Of a stretch of DNA of 64,000 nt, positions 18,569-27,564 are shown piece after piece. Numbering within the stretch: the stretch's first letter is position 1; each line of letters starts with the position of its first letter. This DNA comes from an uncultured Pelagibacteraceae bacterium (GTDB taxonomy: Bacteria > Pseudomonadota > Alphaproteobacteria > Pelagibacterales > Pelagibacteraceae), in NCBI GenBank assembly GCA_902623495.1, contig CACNTW010000001.1, positions 62,001 to 126,000 of the forward strand. The letters are read 5' to 3'. The notes under the pieces were generated by a model. It was not told the origin of the DNA. It made no database searches and saw only the letters and a program-made list of their open reading frames with translations. A program made the translations under genes and the position numbers.

Positions 18569-18910
18569 ATGAAAAATAATTGGATCACAAAACTTTTAGT
18601 CGTTGTAGTTTTAAGTTTATTGCTCAGCAATGTTGGATTTGCATTATCTGATAATATTAAAAATAATATTATTAATGCTATAGAAAGTAATGCAGTGGTA
18701 ACTAAAGCTAAATTTGGTCATGATGAGGTTGGAGGGGATCCTAATTACAAAATTTTTTGGATATGGATGCCTGATGTGTCTGGTAAAAACTATAATGCTA
18801 TTGCTGAATACTTCTGTCCAGTTTTTAAAGTGAACGGATTAAGTAAAATAGTTGTATCTATAAAAAAAAATGGCTCATACAGCACATTAGGTAGAGGTTA
18901 TTGCAGATAA
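18569..18910 (+). CDS. Small exported hypothetical protein (island cargo)
   Basis: 113 aa with signal-peptide-like N-terminus; overlaps next start (TAATG). Confidence 0.6.
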   Translation: MKNNWITKLLVVVVLSLLLSNVGFALSDNIKNNIINAIESNAVVTKAKFGHDEVGGDPNYKIFWIWMPDVSGKNYNAIAEYFCPVFKVNGLSKIVVSIKKNGSYSTLGRGYCR

Positions 18911-19167
18911 TGGAAGGTATAGCTTTTTTATTATTTCTTATCTTGAACCATCTAATACATAATTCGTTTAAAGATTGTTATGCATTTTATCTACAAAAAT
19001 ATTTAAAAATTCCAAAAGGTTTCTTTACTTTTATCTCAACTTATCTTTTATCGATATTAATACTATACATATGCGTAGGTATATTTTTGATGATTTTCAC
19101 AAAAGGTATGAGTTTCGAATATTTTTTTAGTCCACGTTATTACTTTAGAGAATTATTAAATTTTTAA
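18910..19167 (+). CDS. Small membrane hypothetical protein (island cargo)
   Basis: ATG at 18910 overlaps the preceding stop; 2-3 hydrophobic segments. Confidence 0.5.
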   Translation: MEGIAFLLFLILNHLIHNSFKDCYAFYLQKYLKIPKGFFTFISTYLLSILILYICVGIFLMIFTKGMSFEYFFSPRYYFRELLNF

Positions 19168-19168
19168 T

Positions 19169-19529
19169 ATGAAAAAAACTTTTAGGGATCGTGGTTCTGG
19201 GTTTATTTTTGAGTAGCAAAACTTTTGCTCAAAGTAATTGTTTAAAAATGTTAAATAGCTATGTACCCGATGATGATGCAATAAAAGTTGCTCATTTGAC
19301 TGATAAGTCATTAACTCTATACATTAATAATATTAGGAATATGAAAGATGTAGATATCGTTGTGTTTGGTTTTGATAAGTCTATGGCAGATTTAATGCAA
19401 AAAGAATATCATTGTCCAAAAACAAAATTTATAAAAGCTTATGATAATTATGGAATACCAAAGCCTATTAAGGTAAATGGAAAACTCCTTAAAGATTATA
19501 GCAATCAAGTTATATTAACAGAAAAATAA
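19169..19529 (+). pseudogene. Small exported hypothetical protein with apparent +1 frameshift in an A7 tract after the start codon
   Basis: ATG 19169 + A7 leads to a stop at 19214-19216; one A fewer gives MKKLLGIVVLGLFLSSKTFAQSN... continuous with the 19191-19529 ORF. Confidence 0.55.
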
Positions 19530-19670
19530 TTTAAATAATTTTAGACGCGGGACAAAAATCAAATTTTACCTTTAAAAAAAGGATCACAATCTGATTACAC
19601 TCAGATCAGAAATTACATAAATCTTGTTTGCATCAAAAAATAAAAGTAGTATAAACCAACAATTATTTAA

Positions 19671-19747
19671 GGCGGGGTAGCTCAGTTGGTTAGAGCGCGG
19701 GACTCATAAGCCCGAGGTCAGTGGTTCGATCCCACTTCCCGCTACCA
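19671..19747 (+). tRNA. tRNA-Met (CAU anticodon; elongator Met vs Ile2 not resolved), CCA encoded
   Basis: GGCGGGG acceptor / TCCCGCT, D-arm GCTC..GAGC, anticodon loop CTCATAA, T-arm GTGGTTCGATCCCAC, ACCA end. Confidence 0.93.
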
Positions 19748-19791
19748 TTTTTAATCCTTTTATTTGTTACATATATCTTTATAAATAATTT

Positions 19792-20640
19792 ATGAAATTT
19801 TTAGTAAAAATTCTAATATTTCAGTTGCTTTTTGTCTCAGCTTCTTTTGCTAAAGTAGATGAAGTAGTAGATAGGTTTTATTCTTCTTTGGAAAGCTTTT
19901 TAGAGGAGAATTTTGAAAATACAGATTTTTCAATAAAAAAAATTGAAAGTATTAAACCAGAAATAGGAATACAAACATTTAAGATTTTTTCAGAAGATAA
20001 TTCAGACTTATCCTTTTTTCAAGGATCTCTATTTTTACACGACAGTGACAGAGAAACATTTAATATAGGACTTGGGCAAAGATATTTATCTAATGATGAA
20101 AGCATATTATTTGGTTTAAATGCTTTTTATGATTATGAATTTGATTATGAACACCAAAGATTTAGCATAGGCGCTGAAATTAAATCTTCCATTCTAGATT
20201 TAAATTATAACCAGTATTTTGCTCAAAGCTCTAGTAAAAAAGGAAAAAATGGTAAAGACGAAGAGGCTATCGATGGATTTGATGTTGAATTAGGCGCACA
20301 TCTTCCATATGTACCATCTACGAAAGTTTATTTGAAAGCTTTCGATTTTGAAGTCTCTGGTGGAAATGATTTCCAAGGTTTAGAATTCTCTACTCAAATT
20401 AAAGTACCAAATTCTGGTTTATCATTTGAAATTGGCCACACTGATTATGATCATCACAATGATCAAAGTTTTATTAATCTTAGATATAGTAATAGTATAA
20501 AAAATCCTGGTAAGTCTTTATTTAGTAGTGAGGCCTTTGAGAGAATTTCCATGAAAGATAGAATGTACGAGAAGGTTAGAAGAGACAATATCATAAAAAA
20601 AAAAGGAACAGGTTTTACTGTTAAAGCAGGAGGATTTTAA
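19792..20640 (+). CDS. Inverse autotransporter (intimin/invasin-type) beta-domain protein with no passenger
   Basis: Signal peptide; 'FNIGLGQRYLSNDESILFGLNAFYDYEFDYEHQRFSIGAEI', 'GFDVELGAHLPYVPSTKVYLKAF'; ends after linker-like 'MYEKVRRDNIIKKKG'. Confidence 0.75.
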   Translation: MKFLVKILIFQLLFVSASFAKVDEVVDRFYSSLESFLEENFENTDFSIKKIESIKPEIGIQTFKIFSEDNSDLSFFQGSLFLHDSDRETFNIGLGQRYLSNDESILFGLNAFYDYEFDYEHQRFSIGAEIKSSILDLNYNQYFAQSSSKKGKNGKDEEAIDGFDVELGAHLPYVPSTKVYLKAFDFEVSGGNDFQGLEFSTQIKVPNSGLSFEIGHTDYDHHNDQSFINLRYSNSIKNPGKSLFSSEAFERISMKDRMYEKVRRDNIIKKKGTGFTVKAGGF

Positions 20641-21504
20641 ATGAAAAATATTAAATATTTATTTTTAATTTTATCTATAATTTTTATTTTTGAGATGTTT
20701 AACTCTAATAGGGCCGAAGCATGTACAATTAATTCTGGAGTTGTAAAACATGGAACAACTGGTGCTGATGATTCTATAGAGGATGGATGTGACACAACTC
20801 CTACTCTCTATGAAGTAGTTATTTATAAGTTATATTTATGCACATCTTCTCCAACGGAAGCTACAACTACATCGACAGTTGTTTTAACAAATTGTTCGCA
20901 AATTTTTGATAATTCAAGTGGATCAACAGCATCCGTATCGCAAGGACAAGAGATAGTTTTAGATGGCACTTACACCCGACCTCCAGAGGGAACTTATACT
21001 CATGGTTATGCTTTTATGGATAATACATTTGGTATAACTTGGGCAGGAGAGATTGCAGCATCAATGGATGGAATGACAGGAGGTTCTGGCGTTTTTTGTG
21101 GAACAGTGGCTGGCTCAGGAACACACGCAAAAGGTAGTACTCATAATAATAGTTCTGTTTGTGGTGCAAGCGCCATAACTCCAGGAAAATTTGTAGAAAC
21201 TTTAGCTCAATTTGGCGCGTCCTCGGATGCATTTTCATCAAAAGCTTTTGTTGAAAATATAAATGGAACTACAGCTGCTATCACTGGGTATTTAGTTGAT
21301 AGTAATGGTCACAGAGCCGCAAACACAGGTGAAGTAGACAAACTCGAGGGGTTAGTTGCTTTTGCAAATCCAGTAGTTATTACTTCAGATACTACATCTA
21401 TAAGTATGACATTTAATGTAGGTGAAGGAATGCACCTTGTTGATGAGAGTGGCGAATTATATATTGGAAGTGGACCTTTCCAAGCAATAATGAGCGCAAA
21501 TTAA
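20641..21504 (+). CDS. Secreted hypothetical protein, Ser/Thr/Gly-rich, translationally adjacent to the beta-domain gene
   Basis: ATG immediately follows the preceding TAA; N-terminal signal peptide ending near 'NRAEA'. Confidence 0.65.
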   Translation: MKNIKYLFLILSIIFIFEMFNSNRAEACTINSGVVKHGTTGADDSIEDGCDTTPTLYEVVIYKLYLCTSSPTEATTTSTVVLTNCSQIFDNSSGSTASVSQGQEIVLDGTYTRPPEGTYTHGYAFMDNTFGITWAGEIAASMDGMTGGSGVFCGTVAGSGTHAKGSTHNNSSVCGASAITPGKFVETLAQFGASSDAFSSKAFVENINGTTAAITGYLVDSNGHRAANTGEVDKLEGLVAFANPVVITSDTTSISMTFNVGEGMHLVDESGELYIGSGPFQAIMSAN

Positions 21505-22028
21505 TGTCCAGGAAAATCTAAAAGATTTTCAACTGGATACCCCTTTTTAACTAGATTATCTGTACCACCTAAATCAAAAAGATTTATTACAAAAATAAAT
21601 CCAGCCACTTTACTTTTTGATATCTCTATTAATTTAGCAGCTGCTTCTGCAGTACCACCAGTAGCAATTAAATCATCTATTATTAAGACTTTATCACCTT
21701 CATCGAATGAGTCCTTATGAACCTCTATTGTGGCTGTTCCATATTCAAGTTCAAAGTCTACCGAATGTACATCAGCTGGTAATTTATTTTTCTTTCTCAA
21801 CATTATGAATGGTTTATCAAGTATATAAGAAATAGCTGATGCAAAAACAAAGCCTCTAGATTCTACAGCTGCAATTTTATCAAACTGGAATTTTTTTGAT
21901 CTTTCAACAATTTGGTTAATACATTCTTTGAATGCCTTTTCATTTTTTATGAGAGTTGTGATGTCTCTAAATAGAATTCCCTTTTTAGGATAGTCTTGAA
22001 TTGATCTAATATGTTCTTTTAAATCCAT
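21501..22028 (-). CDS. apt: Adenine phosphoribosyltransferase
   Basis: 'AVESRGFVFASAISYILDKPFIMLRKKNKLP', 'VLIIDDLIATGGTAEAA' PRPP motif. Confidence 0.95.
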   Translation of the reverse strand: MDLKEHIRSIQDYPKKGILFRDITTLIKNEKAFKECINQIVERSKKFQFDKIAAVESRGFVFASAISYILDKPFIMLRKKNKLPADVHSVDFELEYGTATIEVHKDSFDEGDKVLIIDDLIATGGTAEAAAKLIEISKSKVAGFIFVINLFDLGGTDNLVKKGYPVENLLDFPGH

Positions 22029-22056
22029 AAAACTTAATTATAATCTAAAATGTATT

Positions 22057-22929
22057 ATGGCAAATAATAAATTAGCAATTATTGGTGGAAGTGGGCTTTA
22101 TGATGTTGAAGAGTTTAAAGATAGAGAAACTTTAGATTTAAACACTCCATGGGGGAAACCCTCAGATTTAATATTAAAAGTTAATTATAATAATAAAGAA
22201 ATTTATTTTTTACCAAGACATGGAAAAGGTCATTTTATTTCTCCATCAAAAATAAATTTTAGAGCAAATATTGATGCTCTTAAACAACTAGGTATCACAG
22301 ATATAGTTTCTGTTTCAGCCGTTGGATCTTTAAAAGAAGATTTGCCCCCAGGTAAATTTGTTATAGTTGATCAATTCATTGATAGAACTTTTGCAAGAAA
22401 TAAAACCTTTTTTGATGATGAAATTGTTGCGCATGTATCAATGGCACACCCAACCTCAAATGGGCTGATGAATGCTTGCGAAGATGCTATAAAAAAAGAA
22501 AATATACCTTATCAAAGAGGTGGAACTTATGTTGTAATGGAAGGTCCACAATTTTCTACATTAGCAGAGTCAAACCTATATAGATCATGGAAAGCAGATG
22601 TTATTGGAATGACAAATATGCCAGAAGCTAAGCTAGCAAGAGAAGCTGAAATCAGATATGCTTCAGTATCGATGGTAACAGATTATGATTGTTGGCATCC
22701 AGATCATGAAAATGTAGATGTTCAACAAGTTATAAAAGTACTTTTAGATAATGCAGCAAAAGCTAAAAATATGATTAAAAATTTGATAGAGAACTTTGAA
22801 AATCACATTTATCCAAATGATCCAACCAATAATTGTTTAGATGTAGCAATAATTACGGCTCCAGAAAAAAGAACTCAAAAAACTAAAGATAAATTAAAAA
22901 CAATAGCAGGAAGGGTACTTAATAAATGA
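22057..22929 (+). CDS. mtnP: S-methyl-5'-thioadenosine phosphorylase
   Basis: 'AIIGGSGLYDVEEF', 'PRHGKGHFISPSKINFRANI', 'MEGPQFSTLAESNLYRSWKADVIGMTNMPEAKLAREAE'. Confidence 0.95.
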   Translation: MANNKLAIIGGSGLYDVEEFKDRETLDLNTPWGKPSDLILKVNYNNKEIYFLPRHGKGHFISPSKINFRANIDALKQLGITDIVSVSAVGSLKEDLPPGKFVIVDQFIDRTFARNKTFFDDEIVAHVSMAHPTSNGLMNACEDAIKKENIPYQRGGTYVVMEGPQFSTLAESNLYRSWKADVIGMTNMPEAKLAREAEIRYASVSMVTDYDCWHPDHENVDVQQVIKVLLDNAAKAKNMIKNLIENFENHIYPNDPTNNCLDVAIITAPEKRTQKTKDKLKTIAGRVLNK

Positions 22930-24365
22930 AAAAAATTATAATTTTTATTATTTTATCATTGCTTTGGAATAATAATCTTATTGCAGAGGAATATCCTAAT
23001 TCATGGAAAATAGATCTTCTTTGCAAACAAGGTGGAAGTGAATGGTACGAATCTTCTTATGTTGTAAATGTTGAAAATAACAAATTTCAATTAGGACCTT
23101 TTGATAATAAGCACTGGGGTAGAAAAAATATAAAATTTGAGGGTACAATTAAAGATAAGAAGGTTTCTATTACAGAAAGTTGGAAATGGAAGTGGGGTTC
23201 AGAAAGATTAAAAATTAAAGGTGAATTTATTAATGGAAATGAAGCAAACTTAAAAGCTAGAACGCCATTTGATAAACCTTGGAGATGTAAAGGTAGGTTT
23301 TTTAAAGTTGATCGTCCACCACATTTCACTCCTTTAAAGTATTTAAGCGAGGCAACCGAAGAAATAATTAAATTTACAAGTTACAATCCAGGTATTCCTC
23401 TAGTAATCATAAATGGATCTTATGTTAACTCTCCGGTTGAAGTATCTGGGAAGTTAATTTTACCTAAAGAGGGAAAAAACTTACCAGTTGTTGTGACCGT
23501 GCATAGTAGTGGAGGGCCCAGTGAGTTTACATCTCCTAGGCAGTCTTGGCGAAATGATTTTAAAAATCAATTATTAAAAAATAACATAGGTATTTTTGAG
23601 ATAGATAATTTTACAAGCAGGGGAACAGAAAATGTTCATGAAAATCAAGGTAAAGTCTCAGTTAACGCGGGAGAATTAGATGCATTAGTTGCATATGATA
23701 TATTAGATAAACATCCTCGAGTTAATGCTACAAAATTAGGTATCACTGGTTTATCTAGAGGTGGAACAGCTTCATACATGGCAGCTGAAAAAAAATTTTC
23801 AGAGGCAGTAATTGGAAAAGATAAATTTTTTCTTGCATCATTACCAATGGCTCCAGATTGTTTTAATATGAGATTTGAAAATCCAACTCCTACAAAAACT
23901 AAATTATTATTTTTACTTGGTGGTGCAGATGATTATACACCTGCAAAATTTTGTGTAGGATATGCAGAAAGATTAAAAAAAGAAGGTGCAGATGTCGAGG
24001 TAATTGTAAAAGATGGATGGCACCATGATTTTTACAATGACGCGCCTGCAAATAAATGTAAAGGATGTGTTCATTTCAACAAATGTGAATTATATGCACC
24101 AGATGGTTGGAAATTAAATGATCAGGGTTTTATATCTGAAAGTTTATCTGATGTTATGAAAAAAGAATTTAAAATGGATATTAAAAAGTGGCGAAAAGAT
24201 TTTGAAAAAGCATCTGCTAAATCAGGAGAAGCAAATAAATTATACAGAAAATTGTATGTTAAACTTTACAAAACATGTGGTTCAAGAGGAACAACAACTG
24301 GTGGTGATAAAGGTAGAGAAACTGCTGTAATAGCCAGCAAATTTTTTATTGATAATTTAAAATAA
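22926..24365 (+). CDS. Exported dienelactone-hydrolase-like alpha/beta hydrolase
   Basis: Signal peptide; 'VVVTVHSSGGPSEF', 'GITGLSRGGTASYMAA' nucleophile elbow, C-terminal 'DGWHHDFY'. Confidence 0.7.
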   Translation: MKKIIIFIILSLLWNNNLIAEEYPNSWKIDLLCKQGGSEWYESSYVVNVENNKFQLGPFDNKHWGRKNIKFEGTIKDKKVSITESWKWKWGSERLKIKGEFINGNEANLKARTPFDKPWRCKGRFFKVDRPPHFTPLKYLSEATEEIIKFTSYNPGIPLVIINGSYVNSPVEVSGKLILPKEGKNLPVVVTVHSSGGPSEFTSPRQSWRNDFKNQLLKNNIGIFEIDNFTSRGTENVHENQGKVSVNAGELDALVAYDILDKHPRVNATKLGITGLSRGGTASYMAAEKKFSEAVIGKDKFFLASLPMAPDCFNMRFENPTPTKTKLLFLLGGADDYTPAKFCVGYAERLKKEGADVEVIVKDGWHHDFYNDAPANKCKGCVHFNKCELYAPDGWKLNDQGFISESLSDVMKKEFKMDIKKWRKDFEKASAKSGEANKLYRKLYVKLYKTCGSRGTTTGGDKGRETAVIASKFFIDNLK

Positions 24366-25441
24366 TGAAAATTAATGGTGTTGAATATAAAACAATTTGG
24401 TTTGATGAAGAAAAACAGGTTGTAAAAATAATAGATCAAACAAAGCTTCCACATAAATTTATAATAAAAGAATTAAGTTCAGTTAAAGACGCGATAAATG
24501 CTATCAAAACAATGGAAGTGAGAGGTGCTCCATTAATTGGAGGTACAGCTGCATTTGGATTGGTTTTAGCTATAAAAGAAAATAACAGTTTAGAATTTAT
24601 AAAAAAAAGTTCAGAAGAATTAGTTGCATCAAGACCAACGGCTATAAATCTTCAGTGGGCAGTTCATAGAATGAATAACAAGTTGTCATTTGTTGAACCT
24701 GAAGATTTATTTTTTGTTGCACTCAATGAAGCTAAAGAAATTTGTAAAGAGGATGAGGGATTTTGTAAAAGTATTGGTAAAAATGGATTAAATATTATTG
24801 AAGATATATATAATAAAAAGAAAGATACCGTAAATATTCTCACACATTGCAATGCAGGTTGGTTAGCTACAATAGATTGGGGAACGGCAACTTCTCCTAT
24901 TTATCATGCACATAAAAAAGGAATACCAATACATGTTTGGGTAGATGAAACTAGACCAAGAAATCAAGGAGCAAACCTTACATCATATGAACTTAATGAA
25001 GAAGAAATTCCAAATACTATAATAGCAGATAATACAGGTGGAATATTAATGCAAAGAGGACAGGTTGATATGTGTATTGTTGGAACAGATAGAACATTAT
25101 CTAACGGAGATGTGTGTAATAAAATTGGAACCTATTTAAAAGCTCTTGCAGCTCATGATAATAAGGTACCTTTTTATGTTGCTTTACCAAGTTCAACTAT
25201 AGATTGGAATTTAAAAAACTCTAAAGATATTCCAATAGAAGAAAGAGATCCAAAAGAACTTTCTCATGTGGATGGGATTAACAAAGATAATAAAGTTGAT
25301 AAAGTTTTAATATATCCTGAAAAAAGCAAATCATTAAATTTAGCTTTCGATGTAACACCTGCTAAATATGTTACCGCATTAATAACAGAAAAAGGAGTTT
25401 GCGATGCTTCGTCTGAGGGTTTAAAAAAGTTATTTTATTAA
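24365..25441 (+). CDS. mtnA: S-methyl-5-thioribose-1-phosphate isomerase
   Basis: 'MEVRGAPLIGGTAAFGL', 'LTHCNAGWLATIDWGTATSPIY', 'VDETRPRNQGANLTSYEL'. Confidence 0.93.
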   Translation: MKINGVEYKTIWFDEEKQVVKIIDQTKLPHKFIIKELSSVKDAINAIKTMEVRGAPLIGGTAAFGLVLAIKENNSLEFIKKSSEELVASRPTAINLQWAVHRMNNKLSFVEPEDLFFVALNEAKEICKEDEGFCKSIGKNGLNIIEDIYNKKKDTVNILTHCNAGWLATIDWGTATSPIYHAHKKGIPIHVWVDETRPRNQGANLTSYELNEEEIPNTIIADNTGGILMQRGQVDMCIVGTDRTLSNGDVCNKIGTYLKALAAHDNKVPFYVALPSSTIDWNLKNSKDIPIEERDPKELSHVDGINKDNKVDKVLIYPEKSKSLNLAFDVTPAKYVTALITEKGVCDASSEGLKKLFY

Positions 25442-27475
25442 TTATCTTAAAGAAGCTGCAATATTTCCACCGTCTACAGTTAGTACTGCTCCAGTTGATT
25501 TTTTTGATATCGCAAGATGATAAAAAGCTTTGGCCACATCATCTGCTTTAACTTCGCTTAACAATAGATTGCCACTCATATATTGATCCGTGGTTACTTC
25601 TCTTGCCTTTGCTCTTTGTTTAATCATTTTATCATTTAATAAACCACTTCTAATTCTATCAGCATTAACACCATTTGATCTAATACCAAGGTGTCCATAA
25701 TCAACTGCATATTGTTTACACAAATTTAAAAGAGCAGATTTAGGTAATCCATATGGTCCAAAATTTTTACCAGGATTAACTGATTGCTTTGATATATTAA
25801 ATAACAAACATCCATTTATATTTTGTTTTTTCATAATTTTTACAGCCTCTGAAGCACAATTTTGATGTGAGAAAAAATTATCTTCAAAACTTTTTCGAAG
25901 TATTTCATCATTAACTTCTGCAATTGATCCACCTATAGCAGTACCAGCATTTGATATTAAAATGTCTACACCTCCATATATTTCCAAAATTTTACTAAAT
26001 GCTTTTTTTACACTTTGTTTGTTGGTTACATCACAGTGAATACAAAGATCACTTATTTTAGTCTGCAAATCATTTATCTTACTTTTATTTATATCAAGTA
26101 AAACAACTTCAGCTCCATATTTTTTGAATAATTTATATGTTGCTTTACCAATTTCACCAGTGCTACCAGTGATTACAACAACGTTGCCTTGTAATTCTTT
26201 TTTTGCTTTATTTAATTTTGCTTGTTCCAAGGACCAATACTCAACATCAAATAAGTCTTTTTTCGATAAAAATTTATATCTGGATGTTTCCTCAACACTT
26301 GAAATTACATTGGCATTAGTTTGAGTTAAATCTCCTGCAATTTTTGCAGCTTTTAAGGTATCTCCTACTGTAAATAAACCAAAATTCTGTACTAGAATTA
26401 CTCTAGGAGATGTATCAAGCATTACCTTTTTTTCTTTAGTTTTTTTCTTATTAACTTCAAAATATTTTTTATATTTTTGCCGGTATTCTTTGAATTTCTT
26501 TTCAGCTAAATTTTTAAATTCATCCAAAGTACAGTTTACTTTTGGTGATATTACTAAAGGAAATGGTTTAACTCTTATAACATGATCAGGAGTAGCCGTT
26601 CCTTCATTTGAATACCTATTTATATCTTTACCATTAATAAAATAATCTAACTTACTATTTTTTTTAAAATTTAAGATAAATTTGTTATCATTTTTTTCAG
26701 ATAAAAGACCTCTCAATATAGGAGCTATATCTGCAGTTGAGAAATTAAATTTAGTTTTCTTTATCTGTTTTATTTTTTTCTTTTTTAGTTTAATTAAAGT
26801 TTTTTCAGCATCAGATATATACTTAATCATTAAACTGTAAGCATCTTTTGCATTATCAGCAAATGTGAAAATGCCGTGGTTTAATAAAATTAAACAATTT
26901 ATGTTCGGGTTTTTAGAATAAACTTCATTTATTTTTTGAGCTAATTTAAATCCTGGCATTACATAGGGCACTATTGCAGTTTTTTTACCAAATATTTTTT
27001 TTGATAGCATTTCTCCATTTGGTCTATTAGTGATTTTCATAATTGCATCTGAATGAGTGTGATCAACAAATTTAAATGGTAAAAATGCATGTAAAAAAGT
27101 TTCAACTGATGGATTAGGCGATTTTGTATCTATCAAATTTTTTTTTTGAAAAGCAACCATGTCATCATCAGAGAGCGTTTTCTTTTTTTTCATACTGAGC
27201 AATGGATTTAATTTAACAGCTGGTAAACCTGCCGGTTCAATTTCAGCCATATCCCATCCACTGCCTTTTACGCAAAGAACATCATAATATTTACCATCTA
27301 TATCTTTGATTTTGGTTTTGACTGAAGTATTGCCACCGCCATGCAACACCAATTCTGGATTTCTTCCTAGAAGCCTAGTTGTATAAACTCTTAAAGCCAT
27401 ATCTTCAGAATGACCTAATTTCTTATACTTTTTAATATATTTTTTAGCTTCGTTTTCTGACCAATTGTTTTTCAA
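25442..27475 (-). CDS. Bifunctional class II aldolase / short-chain dehydrogenase (RhaD aldolase-ADH-like)
   Basis: N-terminal aldolase 'ELVLHGGGNTSVKTK', 'DHTHSDAIM', 'LLNHGIFTF'; C-terminal SDR 'VVITGSTGEIGKATYKLFKKYGAEVVLLD', 'ISNAGTA', 'YGLPKSALL'. Confidence 0.9.
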   Translation of the reverse strand: MKNNWSENEAKKYIKKYKKLGHSEDMALRVYTTRLLGRNPELVLHGGGNTSVKTKIKDIDGKYYDVLCVKGSGWDMAEIEPAGLPAVKLNPLLSMKKKKTLSDDDMVAFQKKNLIDTKSPNPSVETFLHAFLPFKFVDHTHSDAIMKITNRPNGEMLSKKIFGKKTAIVPYVMPGFKLAQKINEVYSKNPNINCLILLNHGIFTFADNAKDAYSLMIKYISDAEKTLIKLKKKKIKQIKKTKFNFSTADIAPILRGLLSEKNDNKFILNFKKNSKLDYFINGKDINRYSNEGTATPDHVIRVKPFPLVISPKVNCTLDEFKNLAEKKFKEYRQKYKKYFEVNKKKTKEKKVMLDTSPRVILVQNFGLFTVGDTLKAAKIAGDLTQTNANVISSVEETSRYKFLSKKDLFDVEYWSLEQAKLNKAKKELQGNVVVITGSTGEIGKATYKLFKKYGAEVVLLDINKSKINDLQTKISDLCIHCDVTNKQSVKKAFSKILEIYGGVDILISNAGTAIGGSIAEVNDEILRKSFEDNFFSHQNCASEAVKIMKKQNINGCLLFNISKQSVNPGKNFGPYGLPKSALLNLCKQYAVDYGHLGIRSNGVNADRIRSGLLNDKMIKQRAKAREVTTDQYMSGNLLLSEVKADDVAKAFYHLAISKKSTGAVLTVDGGNIAASLR

Positions 27476-27564
27476 TGTTTATCCTCGATAAATTATTATA
27501 ATAGTTTATTGTTTGAAAGAAGTAAAAAATTTCGTTAGTTAAAAAAGATATATATTAGATTCTT

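Noticed and set aside
19543-19553. Third tRNA fragment ('gacgcgggac')
   Set aside because: Only about 8 nt shared with the tRNA anticodon arm; too short to distinguish from chance.
20638-20643. Stop-codon readthrough joining the beta-barrel and the next ORF into one autotransporter
   Set aside because: The frames are continuous across TAA-ATG, but the second ORF has its own signal peptide, which would be misplaced inside a fusion. Separate translation is more likely.
21014-21241. Antisense ORFs opposite annotated genes (for example 21014-21241, 38708-39004, 24664-24852, 61607-61849)
   Set aside because: They lie fully antisense to well-supported CDS, have low-complexity composition and no recognisable motifs; typical spurious ORFs in AT-rich DNA.
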